A DNA stretch of 26,839 nucleotides from Fidelibacterota bacterium UBA7303 (GCA_002471805.1 DKQR01000026.1:1-26839); one strand, 5' to 3'. Numbered from the stretch's first letter, positions 8,022 through 16,487 are shown. Notes: a model not told the origin generated them from the sequence alone. Numbers and translations: made by a program.

Positions 8022-8438
8022 TTAATAATCTTGATTTATTCCTACCCATACATGATCATCTTCTACTTTTGTATCGAAGGTCTCCACTGGAGTAGGTTCC
8101 ATAGACATCATTTTCTTTGCATCAGGATCAAATTTAGAGAATAACCACATCATAAATTTTTCGAATCCTTTTACATTAAGCCATTCTTTCACTTCTCCCG
8201 TTTTATATGAAAAATCACTCGAATGAAATTTGCAGTGCACGGTCTTATCATCTCTATTACAGCCTCCTAAATTCAAGGCTAAACCTAAATGAGGGCATCT
8301 ATTATTGATCGCATGAAAACCATCATCATCCTTCACTACTAGTATATCATCACGTTTGACTTTTATCAACTGTTCAGGTTTATCATCAAAACTTTTTTCA
8401 TCCGCTAGTTTTGTCCATTCAATATTATTCCCACTCAT
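8022..8438 (-). CDS. Stand-alone Rieske [2Fe-2S] ferredoxin
   Basis: This encodes 138 residues from the ATG at 8438-8436. That start was chosen because AAGGAG lies 6 bases upstream; the adjacent ATG at 8441 would be only 3 bases from it, and longer frames run into the preceding gene. The Rieske ligands are Cys48-x-His50 (RCPHLG) and Cys69-x2-His72 (HCKFH). The usual CPWHG is altered to CKFHSSDF, as in several non-respiratory Rieske proteins. There is no signal or membrane segment, so it is cytosolic. It shares the layout DDILVVKDDDGFHAINNRCPH and YKTGEVKEW with the C-terminal domain of the cyclase fusion directly upstream, so the two look like products of a duplication. A role as electron carrier or redox partner of the fusion is an inference. 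Confidence 0.88.
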   Translation of the reverse strand: MSGNNIEWTKLADEKSFDDKPEQLIKVKRDDILVVKDDDGFHAINNRCPHLGLALNLGGCNRDDKTVHCKFHSSDFSYKTGEVKEWLNVKGFEKFMMWLFSKFDPDAKKMMSMEPTPVETFDTKVEDDHVWVGINQDY

Positions 8439-8454
8439 CATCTTCTCCTTTTTA

Positions 8455-9795
8455 TTATTCTTTTGATTCCATTCCAATCCAGACAAACCCATCCTGCACT
8501 TTGGTCTTGTAGACATCAACAGGTATATGCTCCATCTTAGAAATTTCTTCTGCTTCAGCATTCAAACCCATTTTACCTAGCATTTTTTGAAAATTACCTA
8601 TTTTCATCCATTCTTTAACATCTCCAGTTTTATAACAAAATGAAGTCTTATGCCAACGGCATGCAATGGTCTCTTTTTTCACATCAATATCACTACCTTG
8701 CAAACTAAGAAATGCATGTGGGCACTTGTCATTTAAGGCATAAAATTTGTCTTCTACTTTTACAACAAGTATATCTTCTCTTTTTATCTTGAAAATTTGT
8801 TGAGGAGTATCTTTATAGGTTTCTATTTCTGAACATTTGTTCCAAATTATATTATCATCAATAAGTTCATTACTAATTTCTTCTTCTGAAGAAAAATTTA
8901 TATCTTCAATTTCATATAGAGTTACCCGACCTTCTATACCAGGCAGATTCGTCCGCATAAAATCCTTAATGACCAATGAATCTTTTATCTCATTATGGGT
9001 TTCCTCGGATATGAGCACACGTGATTGAAATTGTTTATTTGCTGATTCAACACGACTGGCAAAATTCATTGCATCGCCTATTGCCGTTAGACGTTTTGAT
9101 TTACCTGCACCAATATCTCCCACTACTGCTTCACCCCAATGAATACCCACACCAATATCAAAATCCTGACCGTACATTGTTTTGAGGTAGGGCTTCATAT
9201 CATCCATCTCTGCACACATTTCAAGGGCTGATTTCACTGCATATTGAGCGGGATTTTCTTCATCATGTAAACCAAAAATTGCAACCATTCCGTCACCAAT
9301 ATAGTTATCCACCGTACCATGGTTTTCTTCTACTGATTTTACCATCCTATTAAAATATCTATTTAAAATAAAAACTACATCGTATGGAGTTAATTTTTCT
9401 GAAAAAGGGGTAAATCCTCTTATGTCACTAAAAAGTATCGCAATTTGTTTTGTTTCACCCAACCTACCTGAAACACTTCTCTCAGAGACTGATTCGATGT
9501 CTTCTTTATTTAAGACCAATCTCCTCACAACTACATCCCCATTGATGGTAGTTTGACATGCCAATCTAAATTCTTCTGTTGTATGAGCTTTATCTTTTAA
9601 AGACAATTCTTTCTCTGTTTCTGGAGAACAGTTTTCTATACCTTCTAAAATAAGTAGTCTACAGGTCGTACACTTTCCCTCTCCTCCACACGCATTTACG
9701 TGAGGTATGCCATTTTTTGATGCAGTTTGCAGTATTGTTTCACCTGGCTCTACTTCAAAAATTTTATTGTCCGGTAAAAAATCTATCTTAGGCAT
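8455..9795 (-). CDS. Ferredoxin - class III nucleotide cyclase - Rieske fusion protein
   Basis: This 446-residue protein has three domains. Residues 1-95 are a plant-type [2Fe-2S] ferredoxin with ligands Cys36, Cys42, Cys45 and Cys80 (CX5CX2C then Cys). Residues about 114-297 are a class III adenylate/guanylate cyclase. The two metal-binding Asp are D124 (LFSDIRGFT) and D168 (YIGDGMVAIFG). Asn244 and Arg248 (NFASRVE) match the catalytic Asn/Arg pair, and Thr237 (LTAIGD) matches the adenine-contacting Thr of class IIIb. The usual adenine-selecting Lys (VDKYIGD) is Asn164 here. Residues about 315-440 are a Rieske domain with Cys358, His360, Cys379 and His382. No transmembrane segment is seen. 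Ferredoxin-cyclase fusions are known; adding a Rieske domain is unusual to my knowledge. Redox control of cyclic nucleotide synthesis is the natural inference. Confidence 0.92.
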   Translation of the reverse strand: MPKIDFLPDNKIFEVEPGETILQTASKNGIPHVNACGGEGKCTTCRLLILEGIENCSPETEKELSLKDKAHTTEEFRLACQTTINGDVVVRRLVLNKEDIESVSERSVSGRLGETKQIAILFSDIRGFTPFSEKLTPYDVVFILNRYFNRMVKSVEENHGTVDNYIGDGMVAIFGLHDEENPAQYAVKSALEMCAEMDDMKPYLKTMYGQDFDIGVGIHWGEAVVGDIGAGKSKRLTAIGDAMNFASRVESANKQFQSRVLISEETHNEIKDSLVIKDFMRTNLPGIEGRVTLYEIEDINFSSEEEISNELIDDNIIWNKCSEIETYKDTPQQIFKIKREDILVVKVEDKFYALNDKCPHAFLSLQGSDIDVKKETIACRWHKTSFCYKTGDVKEWMKIGNFQKMLGKMGLNAEAEEISKMEHIPVDVYKTKVQDGFVWIGMESKE

Positions 9796-9802
9796 ATTTT
9801 AT

Positions 9803-10219
9803 TTACTTTATGAATATATCACTATCATTTGAAAATGGCCTGAACTCCAGTACGTTTTCACTAGGGTCCTGAATAAAGAATGTTCCCTGTTCTCCTGCAT
9901 TGTTTTTAAATCTCTTCCTGGGGTCTATTAAAAATTTAACACCATCATTCTTGATATTTCCGCACAAATCTTCCCATTGATCCCATGGCAGGATCTTTTC
10001 AAAATGTCTTGCGGGAATTTGGTCACCATCCACTGGATTGGTTTTAGGGATTGTGCAATCTTCTGGGGACAAGTGGGCTAAAACCTGATGACCATATAAA
10101 TTAAAATCAATCCACTTGTCTGATTCCCGTCCCAGTGTACATCCTATAACTTTTATATAAAATTCCCGGGATAGTTCAATGTTATGAATTGGAAAGGCCA
10201 TGTGGAATTTCGGGGACAC
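9803..10219 (-). CDS. VOC-fold (glyoxalase/dioxygenase superfamily) protein
   Basis: This 138-residue protein starts at a GTG (10219-10217). I prefer this start to an internal ATG at 10201 because it keeps His6 in KFHMAFPIHNI, which is normally the first metal ligand of the VOC fold. Other likely ligands are His72 (ARHFEKILPWDQW) and Glu125 in the closing motif FIQDPSENVLEFRPF. The pattern of two beta-alpha-beta-beta-beta modules and the length are normal for the family. Members include glyoxalase I, extradiol dioxygenases and resistance proteins, and the sequence does not say which. It ends 7 bases before the cyclase fusion, so they are probably co-transcribed. Confidence 0.85.
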   Translation of the reverse strand: MSPKFHMAFPIHNIELSREFYIKVIGCTLGRESDKWIDFNLYGHQVLAHLSPEDCTIPKTNPVDGDQIPARHFEKILPWDQWEDLCGNIKNDGVKFLIDPRKRFKNNAGEQGTFFIQDPSENVLEFRPFSNDSDIFIK

Positions 10220-10248
10220 AATTTTTCTAGGTTAATTTATCATAATCA

Positions 10249-13200
10249 TTAGCGTATAACAGCAAACTTACCCACGATTTCTTCTAAATTTTTACCATTG
10301 TCTTGATTGATCCTTTGAACATGATACAAGTAAAGACCCGGTGCGATTTCCTGATTATTTATTGTCCTCATATCCCACCAGGCATTTCCGCTATTTTTAT
10401 TTTCATGTTCAATTTCAGTCACAAGTTCTCCAGTGATTGTAAATATTTTAATGATGCATTTCTCAGGAAGGTTGGTAAACCTTATTCTCCTCAGGAATTC
10501 CGTTTCCTTGTATTCAGACCGCACGATATAGGGATTAGGCACAACAGATACCCTTTTAAGGTCATGAACTGGCTGAATGCCAGGATATACATGGATAAAA
10601 TTTCGATCCAGTATTGTAGTGCCCTTTGAATTTTCAATAGAAGCGTACCCTTCAGGGTTAGCCCATTCCCCGGGATTGGAATAATTGGTATCTATCACAG
10701 ATTCATATTCACCATTGCCAATATTGATAAATCGGGTGGAGTATGCTGGTTCCACGCCCATATCATAGGCCACTATGGAATAGGTATATTCCAATCCATC
10801 TATTACATCACGATCTTCATACATATATTTAAAGGTATCACTGTTCACTACCTTCCACTCGGCTTCGGGCAGCATTACCCTGTCCAACCCTGTATTATGC
10901 CCCAGGTTGAACCATGGATAAAATGGATCTTGGCCTTGAATTCCATGCCCTCTCCTGTCTTTTCTGCCGCAATCATAAGAATTGATATAAATACAATGGA
11001 GAGAATCCATTTCTCGCGACAGATCAAACTGGACAAAAGGCCGCCAGCCTACAAATAATCCATTATTATCATAGATCATATCAGCAGCACTGCCCCAGTT
11101 CTTACCACCATCCGTACTTTTGTAAATCCTATACCCTTCAAAATCACAATAGCCAGTTAATACATCGGTTGAATTTTCGGCAGCATCATTCCAAAAGATT
11201 CGAACAGTACCGGTATCTGTCTCCGCGTATATTGTAGGCCGCACCGGCGCTGTAAATCCCTGGTACCGGGAATTATACATGACCTGGGCAAATCGTGCAT
11301 TGTTGATCAAATCATCTTCATTCTGGCCAAAAATAATGCAGAAAGAAAATGGGACCTCCCTTCCCACAGGGAGGTCAAATGGACCGCAGCTCATAAAAAT
11401 TGAACAGTCAAGCCCGGGAGGTTCCCGTAAAAATGCCGGTTCTTCCAATAAGCCTTCCAGGGAATCAAAATGCGGGTTCAGGTCTGCAGCCAGATCCAGG
11501 CCCGGGTTTTCTGTATGAAAATGCCATTCCTTTTCATTTTGGTGAAGATTTGTTGTGTCCCCCACCATTATTTTATACATGATCTCTTCTTTATTCCTTG
11601 CTTGTGGACAGCCTGCTGAGCCCGCATAACAACTGCTGGAATTGCTTTCTGCCTGGATAACTCCCGGACGGCTGTACCAGTCAAACCAATGCCAGTCCGT
11701 CATTTTTAAAGGTTCGCCTGGGAAAATATCCACAGTACCGTCCTGGTCCAAGTCTACTGGATCCGTGGCTCTTGGAGAATCAAGGAGTTGTGTTGCCACG
11801 ATCCCGAAATCGTTTCCCAGGTTTGGTTCATTCGGATCCATGGAATACCCGGCTGCACCACTGAAACCATCATAATCTCCAACCATGGCCATGGAAATAA
11901 GCATACGTTCATTATTGAGTTCAAAAATTTCCCAATAGTATTTCATAAAATCATCATCATTCGTATGCAGCCCCGAATTATATCCGCTTTTATCCCCCAC
12001 AAGAACATCCGCATCAAAATAAAATCCCAGTGTCGTCTCCTGGTAATCAAACCCTTTTCCTTGATTTAATTTTGTACCATCAGGCATGATCATTCCCTCT
12101 CCGCATTTTGGTTCACCGAAATCATTATACACAGGGTTCCCAAATTCATCTTCGGCACACCAGTCCCCGCTTTCATTGCGGATTTTTACTGTGACAAATA
12201 AAACATCTTCGGCGTAAGATACACCATAGGAATGACCCTCAGCCATGATGCGCAGACCCATGGGGTATCCAGTCTGTTCATATTCATTATTGGTATTGAC
12301 ATTATTTCCCCGGTGAGCCCAGCGATCATCGAATTCCATATATACATCCATATCAGAAACGAATCTCCCAGGTACATTTTCCCAGCAGTCCGGATCTTTC
12401 CGGGATTGATCACAGCCAGGAAGGTTAATATTATAATCCTGGGCCCACCACCCGGGCCAAAAAGATTCTTCTTTTCCTGTTTCAGGATTAAATCGGATTG
12501 GCCAGGTATCAGAATAAGCACTGTGAGCCAAAAGTGGGTATGTATCCCCTGGGTCGGTCACATAGGTATCCCCGAATAAATCTCCATTTGTAACTTCTGT
12601 ATTGTGGGTTTTTGTCCGTGCCATATTGGATGCGTGCCATTCGCCGTTGATAGAGCCTGAGATCCGCGTCAGCCAGGATTCTGCCACATTGGCGCCAAAA
12701 TAAGAATATTTGTCATCGGATGTCCATTCTTCAAGGTCAGGACCATAGTGATAAAAATCAAATTCTTCTTCACGGCGAATTAAATCCGGACGCAATGCCC
12801 AGGGATAAATGAAGCCGATCCTTGATGAAGATCGATTGGGATCCAACGCTGCCGAAGCACTGATTATTATTTTTCTATTTAAATCGTCCATGACCCATTG
12901 ATAAGGTCCATCTATATAATCCACAGATAATTTCTTGGCAATACTGTCTGGCTCCCAGCGCCCATCATCTTCATCTACATCAAATATTATGCCGACAAAA
13001 TTTGTATCTTCATCTGCAAACCATTCATCATATGCATCATTTGATTCCCATATACCATACAGAACTGCACCGTCTGAGTCCACAATATATTCAATATTAT
13101 TCCATGCATATTTTGAAGAATATTTCTGGCCTGGTACTCCGGCTAAAAATGCTACGGATGGTAAATAAGAATACTCTCCCCAGACACCCATGGGATGTTC

Positions 13201-13431
13201 ATCCCAATTAATAAAATTTCCATAATTGGACACGGCGGTTTGAGCCTTGCCCTGCAGCAGATAACCCAAGGCGCGGTCATTCATGGGGTTTGTGGGAAAA
13301 GGATTGTCACCGATCTTTGCAGTGGACATAGAATGAAACTGGTCCGGAATCCGATCTTCTGAATACTTTCTTTCTGCCCCAAGACAAAACCAAAGGCAAA
13401 AAAGAATAAAAAACGGGATCCCTTTCAACAT
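10249..13431 (-). CDS. Large T9SS-sorted surface protein of unknown function
   Basis: This 1060-residue exported protein has a signal peptide (MLKGIPFFILFCLWFCLGA). A long N-terminal part (about 30-740) is rich in Trp, Tyr, Asp and Asn and describes no family I recognise. A fibronectin type III-like domain begins near 745 (APVRPTIYAETDTGTVRIFWND, YRIYKSTDGG). A C-terminal Por/T9SS sorting domain occupies about the last 100 residues, from SVVPNPYIV through IKIFTITGELV to GLYLYHV. Several Asp-rich stretches (DVDEDDGRW, DLDQDGTVDIFPGE) could bind calcium; the latter resembles a dockerin/thrombospondin-3 loop. It begins 5 bases after the aminotransferase stop and is likely co-transcribed with it. 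Proteins of this layout are typical of Marinimicrobia and other FCB phyla. Substrate or role unknown. Confidence 0.82.
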   Translation of the reverse strand: MLKGIPFFILFCLWFCLGAERKYSEDRIPDQFHSMSTAKIGDNPFPTNPMNDRALGYLLQGKAQTAVSNYGNFINWDEHPMGVWGEYSYLPSVAFLAGVPGQKYSSKYAWNNIEYIVDSDGAVLYGIWESNDAYDEWFADEDTNFVGIIFDVDEDDGRWEPDSIAKKLSVDYIDGPYQWVMDDLNRKIIISASAALDPNRSSSRIGFIYPWALRPDLIRREEEFDFYHYGPDLEEWTSDDKYSYFGANVAESWLTRISGSINGEWHASNMARTKTHNTEVTNGDLFGDTYVTDPGDTYPLLAHSAYSDTWPIRFNPETGKEESFWPGWWAQDYNINLPGCDQSRKDPDCWENVPGRFVSDMDVYMEFDDRWAHRGNNVNTNNEYEQTGYPMGLRIMAEGHSYGVSYAEDVLFVTVKIRNESGDWCAEDEFGNPVYNDFGEPKCGEGMIMPDGTKLNQGKGFDYQETTLGFYFDADVLVGDKSGYNSGLHTNDDDFMKYYWEIFELNNERMLISMAMVGDYDGFSGAAGYSMDPNEPNLGNDFGIVATQLLDSPRATDPVDLDQDGTVDIFPGEPLKMTDWHWFDWYSRPGVIQAESNSSSCYAGSAGCPQARNKEEIMYKIMVGDTTNLHQNEKEWHFHTENPGLDLAADLNPHFDSLEGLLEEPAFLREPPGLDCSIFMSCGPFDLPVGREVPFSFCIIFGQNEDDLINNARFAQVMYNSRYQGFTAPVRPTIYAETDTGTVRIFWNDAAENSTDVLTGYCDFEGYRIYKSTDGGKNWGSAADMIYDNNGLFVGWRPFVQFDLSREMDSLHCIYINSYDCGRKDRRGHGIQGQDPFYPWFNLGHNTGLDRVMLPEAEWKVVNSDTFKYMYEDRDVIDGLEYTYSIVAYDMGVEPAYSTRFINIGNGEYESVIDTNYSNPGEWANPEGYASIENSKGTTILDRNFIHVYPGIQPVHDLKRVSVVPNPYIVRSEYKETEFLRRIRFTNLPEKCIIKIFTITGELVTEIEHENKNSGNAWWDMRTINNQEIAPGLYLYHVQRINQDNGKNLEEIVGKFAVIR

Positions 13432-13436
13432 TATCG

Positions 13437-14546
13437 TTAAAGTGAGTTCAAGAAATCTGCAATCCTTTCAAGTCCGCCTTGAACATAGTCCGCCGGCGTT
13501 CCGTAACCGATACGGACAAATCCCTCCAAGCCGTGCCATTTCCCCGCCGTAAGCAATACGCTGAAATTATCCCGCAGCTGGTATACAAAATCTTCTGAGA
13601 GCATATCAATATTGAGCCGAGCAAACGTGATCGCTGCGGCCTGGGGACGTGTTACCGTAAGGTCTGACACGCCTTCTGCCCATTTGCACAGCATATCAAG
13701 GTTATGATTCAGGTGTTCCTTGGTCCGGTTTAAAATTTTCATCCTGCGATCGTAGGTCATGATCTTTGATGCCACCCAGTCGCTTAAATAGGCTACATTA
13801 ATCACCGTATAATCATGGAATGACCATGCTCTATTGACGTATTCTTCGGAGCCTACACTCCAGCCCAGCCGGAGGCCCGGCAGGCTGTATGCTTTGGAAA
13901 GCCCGGCATTCACCACCGTTTTATCCGTAGCACCAGCGAAGGATCGACACTCAACGCCATTCAATTCTGCTCCGCGGTAAACCTCATCAGAAAGCAGCCA
14001 GCAGTCGGCTTCTCGGCTGATGGCTATCACGCCATTCATCACATAATCAGACATGACCGCTCCTGTAGGATTATTGGGATTGCATACTGCAATCATTTTT
14101 GTTTTCTTGGTAACCATGGCCTTGAGTTCATCCAAGTCCCATTGCCAACCCAATTCTTCACGTATAGGCAGTTCTTTCAATATGATACCAAAACTCCTGG
14201 CCAGGCCAAGAATCTGGGGATAATTGGGCACCATATAGATCAGTTCGTCTCCTGCTTCCAACTGGGTCATGACCGACAGAAAATTTGCTTCCGCAGACCC
14301 GGATGTAATCAGCACATTATGCGCGGAAAAAAAATCACCGTACATTTCAGCAATGCGCCTGCGCAACTGCGGCGTTCCGTTGGTATAGCCATAGAATAAT
14401 TCAGTATTTAAGATTTCCTGCTGTTCCTCTTTGGTTAATATCTCCGTGAGTGCCAAGGGATGAACCCCGCTTTCCGACAGGTTATAATCCACTTCATTTT
14501 CAAATAGAGACTGGTTTCGTTCCAGTTCAAATATCTCAAATTTCAT
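13437..14546 (-). CDS. PLP-dependent class I/II aminotransferase
   Basis: This 369-residue fold type I aminotransferase shows the full cofactor set: YGYTNGTPQLRRRIAEMYG (52-70), VLITSGSAEANFL, CNPNNPTGAV (155-164, substrate/PLP contact), LLSDEVYRG with Asp187 binding the PLP nitrogen, Lys218 in NAGLSKAYSLPGLRLGW as Schiff-base Lys, and an Arg in GFVRIGYG for the substrate carboxylate. It has no export signal. The ATG overlaps the stop of the cyclodeaminase-family gene in an ATGA junction, so it is coupled to it. Substrate cannot be read from sequence; with its neighbours it should act on an amino or oxo acid released by the dehydratase or reductase. Confidence 0.9.
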   Translation of the reverse strand: MKFEIFELERNQSLFENEVDYNLSESGVHPLALTEILTKEEQQEILNTELFYGYTNGTPQLRRRIAEMYGDFFSAHNVLITSGSAEANFLSVMTQLEAGDELIYMVPNYPQILGLARSFGIILKELPIREELGWQWDLDELKAMVTKKTKMIAVCNPNNPTGAVMSDYVMNGVIAISREADCWLLSDEVYRGAELNGVECRSFAGATDKTVVNAGLSKAYSLPGLRLGWSVGSEEYVNRAWSFHDYTVINVAYLSDWVASKIMTYDRRMKILNRTKEHLNHNLDMLCKWAEGVSDLTVTRPQAAAITFARLNIDMLSEDFVYQLRDNFSVLLTAGKWHGLEGFVRIGYGTPADYVQGGLERIADFLNSL

Positions 14547-15496
14547 TTGTTCTTCTCCTTATACGCTTTATGGACTGCTGCAGCGATCTGGATATCCTGT
14601 ACAGCCACCCCAGTAAGATCTGCAACCGTGATCTGGTCTGGTGATGATCTTCCCGCCTGTGATCCATTTAATATACTGCCAAGTTCTACGATTTCATCTT
14701 TTGTAATTGATCCTGATGTTAGACCATGAAAAATTTCGCCTCTTTCTTTGCACTGGGCAATGCTGTCTGCAACCACTAGGTCCGCCATTGATAAAATATC
14801 CACTTCCAATTCCTGCTTGGTTAGGGTATCGGAGCCCATTGCAGTAATATGCGTACCTGGTTGGATATTTATACTGCTTAGGAGTGGCACGGTAGATGCT
14901 GTGGTCGTAATGATCAGGTTGCATTCTTTTGCCACCTCCTTTGGCGCAGAACTCAGATCTACCTGGAAACCCAGCCGGGCCATATCCTTTTGATATATTT
15001 CCATTTTTTTCCGGTTTCTACCCCAAACCAGTACCTTGTGGCACGATGTTATATTTTTCAGATATTGCACCTGCATGCGGGCCTGCAACCCTGTTCCCAG
15101 AACACCGATGCAATTGACCTCATTGGCGAATAATTCCGCACAGATGGCCCCGGCAACGGCGGTGCGGACATCCGTAAGGTAAGCATCATCCAGCAGTATT
15201 GCTTCACATTGCCCTGTTTGCTGTTTAAAAAGCAACATCATTCCTTGACCATTGGAAATGCCCAACTGCTCATTGTTCCAGAAACCCGAGGCGATCTTGA
15301 TCACATAATATTCATCTCCTGTAATATACCCGTATTTTATATGCACATCTCCCGGCGGGTCTTTAAAAGAAAGTTCACCCACTGGAGGCACAACGGATCT
15401 CCCCTCAGAATAGGCAACAAATCCTTTCTTGATAAGTGGTAGCAGGTCCAGTCCCCTGACTATGGTTTTTATTTCATCACAGTATAGAATTTTCAT
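14543..15496 (-). CDS. Ornithine cyclodeaminase/mu-crystallin family protein (EutC/BhcD-like)
   Basis: This 317-residue NAD(P)-dependent enzyme family includes ornithine cyclodeaminase, alanine dehydrogenase, EutC of ectoine degradation and BhcD iminosuccinate reductase. Seen here: Lys67 in VIKIASGFWNN, Arg111 in TDVRTAVAGA, the Rossmann loop GVLGTGLQAR (131-140), ITAMGSDTLTKQEL (217-230), and VADLTGVAVQD near the C-terminus. The GSD-x-x-x-KQEL form is the kind seen in EutC-like members rather than classical ornithine cyclodeaminases. It is joined to both neighbours by 4-base ATGA overlaps, so the dehydratase, this enzyme and the aminotransferase form one translational unit. True ornithine cyclodeaminase activity (proline from ornithine) is less likely given the partners. 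Confidence 0.88.
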   Translation of the reverse strand: MKILYCDEIKTIVRGLDLLPLIKKGFVAYSEGRSVVPPVGELSFKDPPGDVHIKYGYITGDEYYVIKIASGFWNNEQLGISNGQGMMLLFKQQTGQCEAILLDDAYLTDVRTAVAGAICAELFANEVNCIGVLGTGLQARMQVQYLKNITSCHKVLVWGRNRKKMEIYQKDMARLGFQVDLSSAPKEVAKECNLIITTTASTVPLLSSINIQPGTHITAMGSDTLTKQELEVDILSMADLVVADSIAQCKERGEIFHGLTSGSITKDEIVELGSILNGSQAGRSSPDQITVADLTGVAVQDIQIAAAVHKAYKEKNK

Positions 15497-16449
15497 AATA
15501 TTTCCCTTAGTGTATGCAAGCTGATATTCCCGCCACAGATCACAACGCCTACTCGTTTCCCTTGCAGCTCTTGTTTCATTTGGATCATTGCGGCCACGGC
15601 CGTTCCCGCTGCTCCCTCCAGCAACTGATGTTCATGCTGCATATACAGGATTATGGCTTCCCTGATCTCCTTCTCGGTGACCAGTATTGTTTCATCGATC
15701 ACCTCGCAGCAAATGGGAAAGGTGATAGAATCTTTTTCCACTCCACCGGCGGTACCATCCGATAAAGTGGGTTTTGATTCCAGGTCCAGGACCTTGCCCG
15801 CTGCCATGGAATGGATCATTACAGCGGAATTTTCCGGCGAACAGCCGAACACCTGAATATCAGGCCAAACAGATTTTAAATAATTTCCAATTCCTGCGAT
15901 AAGGCCGCCACCTCCAACAGAGATAATGATGGCATCCAATCCATCACATTGGGATTCTATTTCCACACCGATAGTGCCCTGCCCAGCAACCACGAAAGGA
16001 TCGTTATAGGGAGAGACATATGTTTTGCCTGTTTTACCAGATACATCTCTGGCCTTCGTTTCACATTCGATGCAGTCATTGCCAACATATTCAATATCCG
16101 CCTCGTACAGGCTCATATTTTCCAATTTCACCGGCGACGCATCTTTCGGAACATAAATTGTACATTGGATACCCAGCTTTTGCGCACCACAGGCCACGGC
16201 TGCACCGTGGTTCCCTGTAGACGCAGAAACTACGCCGCGCTCGCGCTCATCTGCTGACAGGGCAAGAAGTTTGTTCATAGCTCCCCGGGCCTTGAAAGAT
16301 CCCGTTACCTGCAGACTTTCCAGTTTGAACCATACTTTTCCATCTATTAGTTTTGAAAAAGCAGTGGAAGAAATGAGCGGTGTTTTTCGAATGTAGGGCC
16401 GGATACGCCCCGCCGATTTTACTATGTCCTGATGAATCACCACATTCAT
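15493..16449 (-). CDS. Threonine dehydratase/serine racemase-family PLP enzyme (EutB/BhcB-like)
   Basis: This encodes 318 residues from the ATG at 16449-16447. The frame stays open further upstream, but that extension would run through the tRNA-Val gene and terminator and gives non-family sequence, so it is rejected. The enzyme is fold type II: Lys53 in TGSFKARGAMNK forms the Schiff base, STGNHGAAVA (77-86) binds the substrate carboxylate, and SVGGGGLIAG (177-186) is the Gly-rich PLP phosphate loop. It lacks the C-terminal ACT-like regulatory domain of biosynthetic IlvA, so it is a catabolic-type dehydratase or racemase. Candidate substrates are L-threonine/serine, hydroxyectoine-derived intermediates (EutB) or beta-hydroxyaspartate (BhcB). 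Its start is just 38 bases after a terminator, so it needs its own promoter or readthrough. Confidence 0.9.
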   Translation of the reverse strand: MNVVIHQDIVKSAGRIRPYIRKTPLISSTAFSKLIDGKVWFKLESLQVTGSFKARGAMNKLLALSADERERGVVSASTGNHGAAVACGAQKLGIQCTIYVPKDASPVKLENMSLYEADIEYVGNDCIECETKARDVSGKTGKTYVSPYNDPFVVAGQGTIGVEIESQCDGLDAIIISVGGGGLIAGIGNYLKSVWPDIQVFGCSPENSAVMIHSMAAGKVLDLESKPTLSDGTAGGVEKDSITFPICCEVIDETILVTEKEIREAIILYMQHEHQLLEGAAGTAVAAMIQMKQELQGKRVGVVICGGNISLHTLREIL

Positions 16450-16487
16450 TGTGTTGGATTTTACGTTTAAGGATGGAACGTATAAAC

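Noticed and set aside
8439..8561. Longer start of the free Rieske gene reading back into the cyclase fusion
   Set aside because: The added residues are antisense-like shadow of the fusion's C-terminus in another frame; AAGGAG points to the ATG at 8438.
11353..11376. Hairpin GACCTCCC/GGGAGGTC inside the large surface protein
   Set aside because: An 8-bp stem with no T tract, in the middle of a coding region, with codons fitting DLPVGREV; most likely chance.
12186..12521. 111-residue minus-strand frame and its plus-strand partner at 12232-12579
   Set aside because: Both lie wholly inside the 1060-residue gene in other frames and show no domain or start signal.
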